Shown here piece after piece: positions 9,501 to 17,359 of a stretch of DNA of 64,000 nt. Each line of letters starts with the position of its first letter. The stretch's first letter is position 1. The notes beneath the pieces were generated by a model. It was not told the DNA's origin and ran no database searches. It saw only the letters and a program-made list of their open reading frames with translations. This stretch comes from an uncultured Verrucomicrobiales bacterium (lineage in GTDB: Bacteria; Verrucomicrobiota; Verrucomicrobiia; Verrucomicrobiales; Akkermansiaceae), in the NCBI GenBank assembly GCA_949373085.1, contig CASICJ010000024.1:26089-90088 (forward strand), read 5' to 3'. The position numbers were made by a program, and so were the translations under genes.

Positions 9501-9728
9501 CCAAGTTTGGCTAGTGATAGCCCAACTTTCAAGTTGGTCGTAAGGGGCGAAAAGTTTATCTGGCCGCTTGGGATGCTCCCGAATCGGCCAGATGCGACTA
9601 TGCAGATGGAGCGCTCAAGCGATCTGAAAACTTGGGAGGTTGTTGAAGTGATCAGAGTTCCTGAAGGGCTCGAGATTATACCAAGGGCCGAAAAGTCTTA
9701 TTTTCGTCTTACATTCTCGCTCAATTGA
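6555..9728 (+). CDS. large secreted matrixin-like zinc metallopeptidase with PPC, Calx-beta-like and Asp-rich repeat regions
   Basis: 1057 residues. An N-terminal hydrophobic segment (residues 13-30) serves as signal or anchor. The zinc-binding motif HELGHSLGLAH lies at 334-344, with the catalytic Glu at 335, preceded by an AF-x10-12-region typical of matrixin/M10-like folds and followed by RLYGD. Residues about 380-500 look like a bacterial pre-peptidase C-terminal (PPC) domain, 680-810 a MAM/jelly-roll-like region (WWIDNVKMEM), 830-910 a Calx-beta-like repeat, and 970-985 an Asp-rich calcium-type stretch DSDGDGFDELSEYVLGTNP. The expected Met-turn reads KLLEPSL, with Leu in place of Met. GTG at 6555 is the earliest start; GTG at 6591 is an alternative. 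Substrate unknown. Confidence 0.75.
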   Translation: MSQRISTTVLQRVIVLVFPLLVICFFGLDIARNKRGPTPKDAGLNLKKVGSSESPVAWQRGGEVSYNVSPMTSSMNWPKRSSLSYQNFGHLAVPDASFYSLDPDLRSQLCEQERKQLKSYLRHLESAESMDQPWLCWGEGVQRSKLVIYNEVEKLTGLTGGGDKLFANQFQTKGRWTKTATDGFAFSAQGDSSIITWSIVPDNTSIPGLMNQSAIGSNFRSWMASVYGGSMSGPAADQPWFEIFKSAFEEMAGTCGLTLIYEPTDDGVRVESSNPGELGIRGDIRISARELDGNSGNLAIAFPPNHGDMIFDSSDGIFQITSGGSIRLFNTVTHELGHSLGLAHVCPINRTKLLEPSLTTSFRGPQFDEFQSLQRLYGDRFELHGDFRDNDTVQSAKSIELVEGSRVEFLRLSIDDDRDQDFYRFEALVGQRLNVKVVPGEGTYLEGGETEGGCSQGISFDSAKVHDLSVQILAEDGETIIFESASEGLGESEIIEQFRLPATGFFYLRVSGDQTNAAQIYELGVELMASVPAPRLHLFDHRILEESGSIKNNRLDPGETIRLAIEVGNIGELQSGILTTNILVSDNAVLFSKSSPLRLEPGEMGVIEVVVGTNGSCGEFLGIDLKINGESGELLKENLEFEAGVLTRPVAFDINFENLNGLPGDWKSETSGSGEEWKVGSSRWDSPIQSVFVPGRDSSGESFLLSPVFELASSGGDLSFSHLYRLEAGFDGAVLEVSRDGGEWVDLLIDPSVITGGGYNRSIREGFGSAIGGQQAWSGILENFTPVSVKLPAAWAGEMLQFRWRVVHDASSALDGWWIDNVKMEMLSEDCEPHRPEVTLALKSGELDENHPDSLAIVILETKLPLVSSLSIPLKLSGSATFSEDYEINKQAVLPAAEVSLEIPVRVIPDFINEGNETALIQIPSGDPTFVGGRNFSVPLMISDLLKIDAWSVFFLGGEVNLLGDSDGDGFDELSEYVLGTNPSLASDSPTFKLVVRGEKFIWPLGMLPNRPDATMQMERSSDLKTWEVVEVIRVPEGLEIIPRAEKSYFRLTFSLN

Positions 9729-9777
9729 TCGAGTTCCGACTTCCTTTCTCTGCCGGATTTGGCAAGACAGTAGCGAC

Positions 9778-10071
9778 ATGAATGCCGTTGATCTCGCAAG
9801 CTCTGCGCAATCCGATCCAGAACCACCTTCAGGAATCTCTCTTGGCCAACAAGCTCTTTGGTTAGTCAAGGCGGGGCGCTGGGATGATTCACATGATGTT
9901 TGTCAGGATGTTCCCGATCCCGATGGAGCTTGGATTCATGCTTACCTGCATCGCGAGGAAGGGGATGATGGCAACGCGTCCTACTGGTATCATCGTGCTG
10001 GCAAGGAGATTCCGTTACCAGGAGTGACTCTTGATGACGAATGGTGTCAAATCGCCACAGTAATTTCCTAG
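9778..10071 (+). CDS. conserved hypothetical protein with TPR-like single repeat
   Basis: 97 residues, acidic, no signal peptide. The central part reads QALWLVKAGRWDDSHDV, then AWIHAYLHREEGDDGNA and YWYHRAGKEIP. This pattern (work unit, HAYLHRxEGDxxNAxYWYxRAG) recurs in short conserved hypothetical proteins of several Gram-negative phyla, from my memory of such proteins; the helices look like one and a half tetratricopeptide repeats. It lies 12 bases before rsmB and is probably in the same transcript. No function can be assigned. Confidence 0.7.
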   Translation: MNAVDLASSAQSDPEPPSGISLGQQALWLVKAGRWDDSHDVCQDVPDPDGAWIHAYLHREEGDDGNASYWYHRAGKEIPLPGVTLDDEWCQIATVIS

Positions 10072-10083
10072 TTTAAATTCTTT

Positions 10084-11289
10084 ATGCCAAAATCTGATAA
10101 GAATGTTCGCCGCGCTGCGGTTTCGGCTCTGAGAGCGTGGGCTAAGGGTCATGCCTATGCGGACTCCCTTGTGGAACGCCACTCTGATCGTAACCATTTG
10201 ACGTCATCAGATCGCGCTTTTCTTAAAACAATTTTACTGGGCGTTTTACGAAATCGAAGTTTGCTTGACCACTGGATAGGGATGTTTCGAAAAGGGAAAT
10301 TGGATCCTGAAACTCGGGATGTTTTGCGGGTTGGGTTTTTTCAATTGTTGATTTTGCGGACCCCGGACCATGCCGCGATTTATGAAACCGTGGCCTGTGC
10401 TCGCAAGCCCGTGCAGGGATTAATCAATGCCGTTTTGCGGAAGGCTGCACACTGTCGAATGAGGCTGTTGCGCGAGCTTCCTGACGTTGAACTTCCGATT
10501 CAGTTTTCGCACCCCCATTGGCTTTGGAAACGTTGGAAGAAGCTCTTTGGTCAAAAGGATGCGGTCGCGTTGATGGATTGGAATAATCTTCCCGCTGAGC
10601 CTTATTACCGGCCCAATCTTTTAAATCCTCCCCCTTCTGGAAGTCCTGAGCCGGAGAGCGCCAAGGAAGCTGTAGAAAATGGTCACTATTATGTGACTGA
10701 TCCCTCAACCATACATGCACCGGATTTTTTGGCGCCTAAGCCAGGCGAGATAGTGCTAGATGCCTGTGCCGCCCCAGGAGGCAAGGCGATTCACTTGGCG
10801 GGATTGATGAATAATGAAGGGCGTTTGATCTGTATGGATTCTAACGAGAAGCGACTCCCGCGCCTTAACGAAAACCTTGAACGGTGCGGTGTGAAGATTG
10901 CTGAGGTGTCCTGCCATGATTGGACGAAGGATCCACCGGAAGAATTGCTCGAAGCTTGCGATGCTATCTTACTTGATGTTCCGTGCTCAAATACTGGTGT
11001 ACTACGCCGTCGCGTGGATGCGCGATGGCGGATTCAAAAAATTGATTTGGAGAATTTACTCGTGATACAGAATCAGATTTTAGAACAGGCGATTAAGTGC
11101 CTAAAACCAGGAGGGCGGCTTGTCTACTCTACTTGTTCAATAGATCCGGAAGAGAATACTGATTTAGTAAATCGCTTTTTGAAGAGACATCCTGACTTTT
11201 TGCTTGAGAAGAGTGACCAGCTTCTGCCTTTTAAAGATGGATCTGATGGTGCTTTTGCTGCTCTTCTTCGGCAGAAATCCTCCTCTTGA
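10084..11289 (+). CDS. rsmB: 16S rRNA (cytosine-C5) methyltransferase, RsmB/Nop2 family
   Basis: 401 residues. The N-terminal 140 residues form the NusB-like helical domain found in RsmB (SDRAFLKTILLGVLRN, VQGLINAVLRKA). The SAM-dependent domain follows: DACAAPGGKAIHLAGLM (motif I, about 225-240), DAILLDVPCSNTGVLRR with the PCS cysteine near residue 300, and RLVYSTCSIDPEEN with the second catalytic cysteine near 348. RsmB methylates C967 of 16S rRNA in E. coli; that exact position is inferred from the NusB-plus-methyltransferase architecture. The C-terminus is somewhat short but complete. Confidence 0.88.
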   Translation: MPKSDKNVRRAAVSALRAWAKGHAYADSLVERHSDRNHLTSSDRAFLKTILLGVLRNRSLLDHWIGMFRKGKLDPETRDVLRVGFFQLLILRTPDHAAIYETVACARKPVQGLINAVLRKAAHCRMRLLRELPDVELPIQFSHPHWLWKRWKKLFGQKDAVALMDWNNLPAEPYYRPNLLNPPPSGSPEPESAKEAVENGHYYVTDPSTIHAPDFLAPKPGEIVLDACAAPGGKAIHLAGLMNNEGRLICMDSNEKRLPRLNENLERCGVKIAEVSCHDWTKDPPEELLEACDAILLDVPCSNTGVLRRRVDARWRIQKIDLENLLVIQNQILEQAIKCLKPGGRLVYSTCSIDPEENTDLVNRFLKRHPDFLLEKSDQLLPFKDGSDGAFAALLRQKSSS

Positions 11290-11333
11290 CCCCTGCGACT
11301 GTTCGGGATTAGTTTGACTCACCAAAATACTTT

Positions 11334-11939
11334 ATGAAGGCTTTATTTTTGTTACTTCCTATTGGGATTGCCTCTCAATCCTGCGTTCTTCCAACATTTC
11401 CAGTTTCAGAAGAGGCTGGCAGTGGCTATCTTAATGGTTTCCGTTCAGCGACTCCGACTAGCGAACTTCAACCAATGGCCCATGAACGGGGTTACTGGGA
11501 TGGTGACGCTGTTGAGGACCCTCCCTTAATCCGTATCAACCGTGATGAGCAAAAAGCCTATTTTTACAAGGGTAGTCAGGTGGTGGGAATGTCCCCCATT
11601 TCGACGGGCACTTCAACCCGTGCCACTTCAGCTGGAACCTTCAAAGTGACTGAGAAGGACATTGATCATGAATCTTCTCTTTATGGGGTCATTCGGGATC
11701 TAGCCACCGGAGAGATCGTAAATGATGATGCAGATACGAGGAAGCATCGGGCCGGTCCTGGGCAGGTTTTTGAGCCTGCTCCCATGCCTTATTTCATGCG
11801 CTTTAATGGCGGAGTTGGAATGCACGTCGGACACCTTCCTGGCTATGCAGCCTCTCATGGTTGTGTGAGAATGCCCAAAGAAATGGCAGTTCGCTTCTAT
11901 GAAGCTGCAAGCGTCGGAACCCCAGTGATCGTTGAATAA
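11334..11939 (+). CDS. L,D-transpeptidase (YkuD) lipoprotein
   Basis: 201 residues. The N-terminus is a lipoprotein-like signal with Cys17 (IASQSC; the -3 position is atypical for a lipobox). The YkuD domain spans about 63-200: DPPLIRINRDEQKAYFYKG opens it, His164 in GMHVGHLPG and the catalytic SHGCVRMP with Cys177 close it, matching the family's HX(n)SHGC pattern. Such enzymes form 3-3 peptidoglycan cross-links or attach proteins to the wall in the periplasm. It stands between rsmB and trmD without clear coupling to either. Confidence 0.87.
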   Translation: MKALFLLLPIGIASQSCVLPTFPVSEEAGSGYLNGFRSATPTSELQPMAHERGYWDGDAVEDPPLIRINRDEQKAYFYKGSQVVGMSPISTGTSTRATSAGTFKVTEKDIDHESSLYGVIRDLATGEIVNDDADTRKHRAGPGQVFEPAPMPYFMRFNGGVGMHVGHLPGYAASHGCVRMPKEMAVRFYEAASVGTPVIVE

Positions 11940-11944
11940 GATAG

Positions 11945-12073
11945 ATGAAGATTTTGATCGAATCTATTCCGATGTTAACTCTTCCTCTGGTTTTTACCCG
12001 TGGAAAAATCAAGCTACTTGAAAGGCCTCATCCGGCCAAGCTGGGCGAAGCTCTTGGAAAAGTAGATGCTTGA
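11945..12073 (+). CDS. possible 42-codon leader ORF upstream of trmD
   Basis: An ATG at 11945 opens 42 codons that fill the gap between the L,D-transpeptidase and trmD and end with TGA at 12071-12073. The product would start MKILIESIPMLTLPLVF and end HPAKLGEALGKVDA. No family is recognised. The stop overlaps the TTG at 12070 that opens the trmD frame, a geometry seen in coupled translation. A chance ORF of this length is quite possible. Confidence 0.25.
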   Translation: MKILIESIPMLTLPLVFTRGKIKLLERPHPAKLGEALGKVDA

Positions 12074-12096
12074 GTCAATCTAACCTCTCAGTAATT

Positions 12097-12771
12097 GTGC
12101 GCATCGATATTCTCACGCTTTTCCCCAAGATCGCAATGGCTCCTCTCGGAGAGAGTATCATGAAACGTGCTCAGGAAGCTGGTTTAGTTGAGGTTTGTGC
12201 CCACGATCTTCGTAAGTGGGCGACAGGAAAACATCGAAAAACTGATGATTATCTTTGTGGGGGTGGGCAGGGAATGTTGCTTAAACCGGAACCGATTTTC
12301 GCTGCTATTGAGGAGCTGAGGCGGGAATCATCCAAGATTATCCTTCTCACACCGCAAGGGAGCGTTTTCAAACAAGCCAAGGCACGAGAACTCTCGAGCG
12401 AAGAGCATTTGATCTTCATATCCGGCCACTACGAGGGTGTTGATCATCGAGTGATCGAGCAGCTGGTAGATTTGGAGCTTTCGATTGGTGACTACGTCTT
12501 GACCAATGGTGCGATCGCCGCAGCAGTTGTGACAGATGCCATCGTAAGGCTCCTTCCCGGTGCACTTGGCGATGCTCGATCGGCCGTTGATGAATCTTTT
12601 TTTGATCCGAATCTTTTGGAAGCGCCGGCTTATACCAAGCCCATCGAGTTTCGAGGTTTAAAGGTTCCAGAAATCTTGCTCTCTGGGCATCACGCTAAAA
12701 TCGAGGAATGGAAAGCAGAGGTGTCTATTGAGCGAACTCAAGCGAATCGGCCAGATCTTCTCGATCAGTAG
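12097..12771 (+). CDS. trmD: tRNA (guanine-N1-)-methyltransferase TrmD
   Basis: Methylates N1 of G37 next to the anticodon of tRNAs reading CUN, CCN and CGG, preventing frameshifts. The product is 224 residues from the GTG at 12097, which gives the normal beginning MRIDILTLFP; the frame is also open from a TTG at 12070, adding nine residues. The SPOUT-type knotted SAM site is visible: CGGGQGMLLKPEP, LLTPQG, ISGHYEGVDHRV and SIGDYVLTNG. The C-terminus has LLSGHHAKIEEWK. In many bacteria trmD lies with rpsP, rimM and rplS; none of these is here. Confidence 0.92.
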   Translation: MRIDILTLFPKIAMAPLGESIMKRAQEAGLVEVCAHDLRKWATGKHRKTDDYLCGGGQGMLLKPEPIFAAIEELRRESSKIILLTPQGSVFKQAKARELSSEEHLIFISGHYEGVDHRVIEQLVDLELSIGDYVLTNGAIAAAVVTDAIVRLLPGALGDARSAVDESFFDPNLLEAPAYTKPIEFRGLKVPEILLSGHHAKIEEWKAEVSIERTQANRPDLLDQ

Positions 12772-12951
12772 CTTGGCTGGTTGCCGAACTTTTTGTTCTG
12801 AATTAGCGGGGAACTGTTTGAGTTTTTTGTGATCCCGTCAAATCGCTGATTTTAGATCAATTCTTGACCCTCAAAATAAATATTATCGTAGTCAATTTCC
12901 TCATCACAAGTAAGGCAGAAACGAGTGTTCAAAATTCAAAAATGATAAGCC

Positions 12952-15096
12952 TTAGGACTTGAGCATTTCGTTGAGTGTAATTTCGTCGATCACCGGAACG
13001 CCAAGAGATTCGGCTTTAGCCTGCTTGGATCCACCTCCTTCGCCGGAAAGAAGGAATTCGGTTTTTGAAGAGATCGAGCCACTGACCTTACCTCCATTGT
13101 CCTCAATAAGCTTTTTGAATTCTTGTCTCGGAGCCGAAAGTGTTCCTGTAATCACAAAGGTTTTTCCAGTGAACAGTCGTCCCTCTTTGACAGCAGTCGG
13201 AGTGGGTGCGAAATTATCAGACTTTGGGTTGATACCAAGCTCGCGGAGTTTTTCTAGAACGGTTTTACCCGCTTCGGACCGGAAGAAGGTGCGCAGGTGC
13301 TGAGCGGCCACTGGCCCTAGATTATCATCAATCTGATATTGCTGAAGTCGAGGGTGGTTTTCTTTTTTTCGCTTTGATTTAGAAAGTTCTGCAAAATTTG
13401 GAAGGTCGGCAAGATCGGCGACGATTCGCGACTCGGGCAGGATACTCAGTTTTTCGTGGAGACGTGAAAGTTCCCGGGCGGCTGACTCACCGATTTGGGA
13501 AATGCCCATCGCAAAAAGCCAGCGACTTAGTGGTATTTCCTCACGGGCTTTGATGAGAGAGTTTATTAGGGTGTTTGCTCGTTTCTCCCCAAAGCGACGC
13601 TCCTTGGACTGCGTCAAGCCATCGGATGATTTTGCGGGGTCGAGATGCAAATTGGCGAGATCATTTAGGCTGAGTGAGAAAAGATCGAGGGGAGAAGATG
13701 CGAGTTTGGTTTCAACCAACTTGATTGCGACGGATTCGCCCAGCCCATCGAGATCGAGGGCCTTACGTCCGGAAAAGTGGGTGATACTGGTCACGGCCTG
13801 CGCAGGACATTCAAAGTTGACACACCGCCAAGCGACAAATCCATCTGGCTTTTCGATGGGGCCGTCACAGGAAGGGCATTTGTAATTTAGGGCTGTAGGC
13901 AGATGGAAGGGCGGGGTGTTCTCTGGGCGTTTCGTAGCAACTACGGAAACAACAGAAGGAATAATTTCGCCAGCTTTTTCGACAATTACGGTATCTCCAA
14001 TGCGAACATCTTTGCGTTCTATTTCCTCTTGGTTATGAAGAGTGGCCCGGGAAACCGTTGTGCCCGATACGAAGACCGGTTCGAGTTCGGCGACCGGAGT
14101 GAGGACACCGGTTCTGCCAACTTGAATCGTAATGTCTTTGAGAAGTGTTTCCTTTTGCTCGGGGGGATACTTAAAAGCGGCAGCCCAGCGCGGCGCACGC
14201 GAGGTAAAACCGACGGTTTCGCGCTCTTTAAAATTTAGTAACTTGATGACTGCTCCGTCAGTTCCATGGCCGAGGTCATGGCGCTTATTGTCAAGTTCAC
14301 GAATCGCTGTCAAAATTTCGTCTAAAGTATGAACATACCAAACCGGTGAGTTGCGAGGGATTTGGAAATTGTCGAGGAGTTTACGAAAATCGTCTTCGTT
14401 CGCCATATCTGATCCCTCGTTGGCACCGAGGCCGTGGGCTAAAAAAGCAAGGGGACGGGAGGCTACGACTTTTGGGTCGAGTGATTTTAAAGTTCCGGCT
14501 GTTGCGTTCCGCGGATTGGCAAAAGTATCGAGTCCTGCTTCGTCGCGTTGGGTGTTGAGCTTAGCAAAGCCCTCTGAAGGCATAAAGATTTCACCTCGTA
14601 CTTCGAGGAGCGGTGGAGCATTCTTAAGATTGAGAGGAATGTTGCGAATTGTACGAACATTTTGTGAGATATCGTCACCACGGTTTCCGTCACCGCGGGT
14701 TAGGGCGTAATCGAGTGACCCGCCCCGATAAATTAGGGAACAGGCAACCCCGTCGATTTTTGGCTCTACGGTGAGTGATATTTTCTCAAGGTTCAGGGCC
14801 TTCTGGAGCCGCTTAAAAAATTCGTTTACTTCTTCTTCAGAAAAAAGGTCATCGATTGAAAGCATGGGGAGGAGATGCGCTCGCTGCTCAAAGGCCTCTA
14901 GTGGAGCTCCGCCTACCCGGTGGGTCGGTGAGTTCGGGTCATAAAGTTCGGGGTTTGCTTTTTCAAGGCCCTCTAGTTCTCGGAAAAGTCTGTCGTATTC
15001 AGCATCCGAAACTTCCGGTTGGGCGTCTTGATAATAGAGCTGGTTGTGTCGATTGAGCTCGATTCGAAGTTCAGCAATACGGTTGTCAAAAAGCAC
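12952..15096 (-). CDS. ligA: NAD-dependent DNA ligase LigA
   Basis: Seals nicks in DNA during replication and repair using NAD. 714 residues, usual length. Domain order: Ia (YYQDAQPEVSDAEYD near residue 25), adenylation domain with the AMP-accepting Lys113 in EPKIDGVACS, OB fold (VQVGRTGVLTPVAELEPV), four-cysteine zinc finger (CPSC then CVNFECPAQ), helix-hairpin-helix repeats, and a C-terminal BRCT domain from about 637 (GKTFVITGTL). All key residues seem present. Transcribed convergently with trmD across a 180-base gap. Confidence 0.96.
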   Translation of the reverse strand: MLFDNRIAELRIELNRHNQLYYQDAQPEVSDAEYDRLFRELEGLEKANPELYDPNSPTHRVGGAPLEAFEQRAHLLPMLSIDDLFSEEEVNEFFKRLQKALNLEKISLTVEPKIDGVACSLIYRGGSLDYALTRGDGNRGDDISQNVRTIRNIPLNLKNAPPLLEVRGEIFMPSEGFAKLNTQRDEAGLDTFANPRNATAGTLKSLDPKVVASRPLAFLAHGLGANEGSDMANEDDFRKLLDNFQIPRNSPVWYVHTLDEILTAIRELDNKRHDLGHGTDGAVIKLLNFKERETVGFTSRAPRWAAAFKYPPEQKETLLKDITIQVGRTGVLTPVAELEPVFVSGTTVSRATLHNQEEIERKDVRIGDTVIVEKAGEIIPSVVSVVATKRPENTPPFHLPTALNYKCPSCDGPIEKPDGFVAWRCVNFECPAQAVTSITHFSGRKALDLDGLGESVAIKLVETKLASSPLDLFSLSLNDLANLHLDPAKSSDGLTQSKERRFGEKRANTLINSLIKAREEIPLSRWLFAMGISQIGESAARELSRLHEKLSILPESRIVADLADLPNFAELSKSKRKKENHPRLQQYQIDDNLGPVAAQHLRTFFRSEAGKTVLEKLRELGINPKSDNFAPTPTAVKEGRLFTGKTFVITGTLSAPRQEFKKLIEDNGGKVSGSISSKTEFLLSGEGGGSKQAKAESLGVPVIDEITLNEMLKS

Positions 15097-15213
15097 ACAT
15101 AATTAGTAGCGCGTCGCCTGGAAGTCTGGGAGCAAAAAAGACACTTCCGATTGCATAGGGCCGCAGGAAGTCTGATGATTGACTTTATCGGCTGATATAA
15201 TCAAGCTAGTCTG

Positions 15214-15259
15214 ATTTCGTCCTAATTACCCCGGAATTCGATGGTGTTAGGAACGAAAT
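15214..15259. repeat. imperfect inverted repeat in the ligA-SGNH gap
   Basis: The 215-base gap upstream of ligA holds an inverted repeat: ATTTCGTCCTAA at 15214-15225 pairs with TTAGGAACGAAAT at 15247-15259, with a single bulged base and a loop of 21. There is no T tract on either strand, so it is not a typical intrinsic terminator; it lies between the end of the SGNH gene and the start of ligA, both on the minus strand. Confidence 0.4.
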
Positions 15260-15311
15260 GAGGACCTTTTAAAACCATCAGCGATCGCGACTTCCTCGTC
15301 GGAAGCGGCAG

Positions 15312-16049
15312 TTAATTCTTTCTCGTCGAAAATGCTGCTGCTTTTATGAGGTGAGCTTCGGCCGTGAGTAGGCCGCCGTTGAATTTTAGCATGCGGGGGT
15401 CTTCATCAAACAGGGTGGTGTAAAAGACGCAAGCAGCGAGATAAGCACCTTTTTGAGAGGGATGACTTCCGTCGCTACGATAGAGCTCGTCCCCAAGTTT
15501 TGGGTTGTTCTTTATGACCACTTTCCAAGTTGAACCCACTGGGGCGACATCTGCTGCACACTTTTTAGCGGTAGAGTGATAGCTTTTGCTGAGTGCTCTC
15601 TGCATCGATTCATAGGTTGGAAATAGTTTTTGGTTCTTTCTGTCACCATCTCTTCTGCCCCAAGTCTCATAAAAGACGAGTTTGGATCCGGATTCATTGA
15701 TAATTTCAGCTAAAGCGATCGCAGCTTTTTGAAATCTCTCTGGAAAGAGTGCGGGAAACTGACTTTGGTCCTGAAGAATAATAAGGTCGAATTGTCCTTG
15801 TTTGATTTTTGCGATCGTTCCCTTGGTGTTCAAGTGATACTCGAGAGTTTTTCCGCCGGGGTTGACAAACAAGATCTGTGTTTTGGAGTGAGGCGATTGC
15901 TTTATTAAATCGGTCACCATTTTTCGGATGCCTCCTGTGTAGCTATTTCCAATAAAAAGAATTTTTTCTGGTGGTTTAGCTGAACAAGCAGAAATAAAAA
16001 CAAGGGCAATGAAGGCTAGGAAAACATAACGTCGTAGGGGCATCCTCAA
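15312..16049 (-). CDS. SGNH-hydrolase-like lipoprotein
   Basis: 245 residues with a lipoprotein signal (VFISAC; the acylated Cys is near residue 22). The esterase blocks of the SGNH/GDSL fold are visible: ILFIGNSYTGG (block I, nucleophile Ser), LIILQDQSQFP (block III region) and LYRSDGSHPSQKGAYLAA (block V, Asp-x-x-His). A candidate role is removal of acyl or acetyl groups from polysaccharides in the periplasm, but the substrate is not shown by the sequence. Divergent from the cytochrome/propeller pair, so a functional link is possible. Confidence 0.78.
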   Translation of the reverse strand: MRMPLRRYVFLAFIALVFISACSAKPPEKILFIGNSYTGGIRKMVTDLIKQSPHSKTQILFVNPGGKTLEYHLNTKGTIAKIKQGQFDLIILQDQSQFPALFPERFQKAAIALAEIINESGSKLVFYETWGRRDGDRKNQKLFPTYESMQRALSKSYHSTAKKCAADVAPVGSTWKVVIKNNPKLGDELYRSDGSHPSQKGAYLAACVFYTTLFDEDPRMLKFNGGLLTAEAHLIKAAAFSTRKN

Positions 16050-16189
16050 TTTTTAGCGGGCTTGCAGGGTAACTCAATCAAGATGGTTGATTGGAGCGTT
16101 AAATTTATCGTTTTTAGGGCGGCGAGCGATCTGAAGATTGTTCTTTTTACTTGGTAGATTAACAATCGCCATTAAGTAAGTTTATAAGG

Positions 16190-17359
16190 ATGAAAATCAT
16201 AATTTACTTTTTCTCAGCTTTAATCGTAGGAATGGCTTATTCTGCTCCGGACGTTACGGCCCTTGCTAAAGGCAAGGATCTCTACAATGGGGCAGGGTCT
16301 TGTATCGCATGTCATATGGCTAATGGAGAAGGGCAACCTGGGTCGGTTCCTCCACTGGCGGGGAGCGATTGGTTGGAGAATTCCGAACGAACGATTGCAA
16401 TCGTTCTGCGCGGAATGGCTGGGCCGGTTAAAGTGAATGGGGACCGATATTACTCCGCGATGCCGCCTCAGCTTCTTTTCGATGATGAGAAGATCGCTGA
16501 TATGATCACTTACGTGAACCATGCTTGGGGAAATAAGGGTGCTGCTGTGACCGCTGACCAAGTTGGCAAGGCGAGAAAGGCACTTCCTCAGGCCGTTTAC
16601 ACGCCGGAAACTTTGCTGAAAGCTTTTCCTTTCGATAAAAAGTTGGGAAGAAAGAATGGGACTTATACTCCGGATTTCGACGACACCTTGATGGTGACAA
16701 CTGAACCGGTTGTTTACCGCACTTTTATGCCGGGAGCATCGCCAGCGGCCTTTGCAGTGGCTCTTCCTGGAAACCACTATTATTGTTGGGATGCCGGAGA
16801 ATGTCGTTTGCGCTATGCTTGGACTAAGGGTGGCTTTATCCGCGGAAATCAAGTCCATTGGTCAAGTAATGGTAAACCGGTAGCAAAGTTCAACGGGCTT
16901 CCTTACTACCGAGCTCGATCTAGCAAACTTAGCCCGGAGGATTATGGGCACTTGGCAGAAACGGCAAGACAAAAACCTTTCTATGATACGACGGAAGCGG
17001 TCGATTTTCCGATCAAAATCGAAGGTGTTGATGCTCCTCCGAAATATAAAGGCTATCGGCTGATTCAAGGATACCCTGAATTTATTTATAAGATTGGCGA
17101 TTACGAGATCCGAGAATTGATTCGAACCTCGAAGGATAATTTGGGGATCACTCGAAAGTTTTTGGTTTCTCCAAAAGTCCCTATCACCTTCAAGCTCACT
17201 CCGGATGAATCCTCGGGCTATTCAAGTTCTGCCGGGAAAATTTCCAATGATGGGACTCTAAAACTCACTGCGAAGCAGGCCATGGAGTTTGATCTCACCA
17301 TCATTGAAAAAAATCCCGATATCTCTGCTGCTACCCAAATTCAAGGATCAAAGAAATGA
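16190..17359 (+). CDS. secreted c-type cytochrome with PVC-type C-terminal domain
   Basis: 389 residues with signal peptide (cut near AYSAP). A class I cytochrome c domain occupies about 25-115: the heme motif CIACH at 38-42, then MANGEGQPGSVPPLAGSDW, and a candidate heme-ligand Met in YYSAMPP. The C-terminal 270 residues have no family I can name; they contain ALPGNHYYCWDAGECRLRY and GYRLIQGYPEFIYKIGDYEI and look beta-rich. This layout is common in Verrucomicrobiota and Planctomycetota. The stop overlaps the start of the propeller gene (ATGA), so the two are co-translated and probably form an electron-accepting/oxidising pair. Confidence 0.8.
   Translation: MKIIIYFFSALIVGMAYSAPDVTALAKGKDLYNGAGSCIACHMANGEGQPGSVPPLAGSDWLENSERTIAIVLRGMAGPVKVNGDRYYSAMPPQLLFDDEKIADMITYVNHAWGNKGAAVTADQVGKARKALPQAVYTPETLLKAFPFDKKLGRKNGTYTPDFDDTLMVTTEPVVYRTFMPGASPAAFAVALPGNHYYCWDAGECRLRYAWTKGGFIRGNQVHWSSNGKPVAKFNGLPYYRARSSKLSPEDYGHLAETARQKPFYDTTEAVDFPIKIEGVDAPPKYKGYRLIQGYPEFIYKIGDYEIRELIRTSKDNLGITRKFLVSPKVPITFKLTPDESSGYSSSAGKISNDGTLKLTAKQAMEFDLTIIEKNPDISAATQIQGSKK

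Noticed and set aside
13903..14238. 111-codon plus-strand frame inside ligA
   Set aside because: Antisense shadow of a complete, motif-bearing gene.
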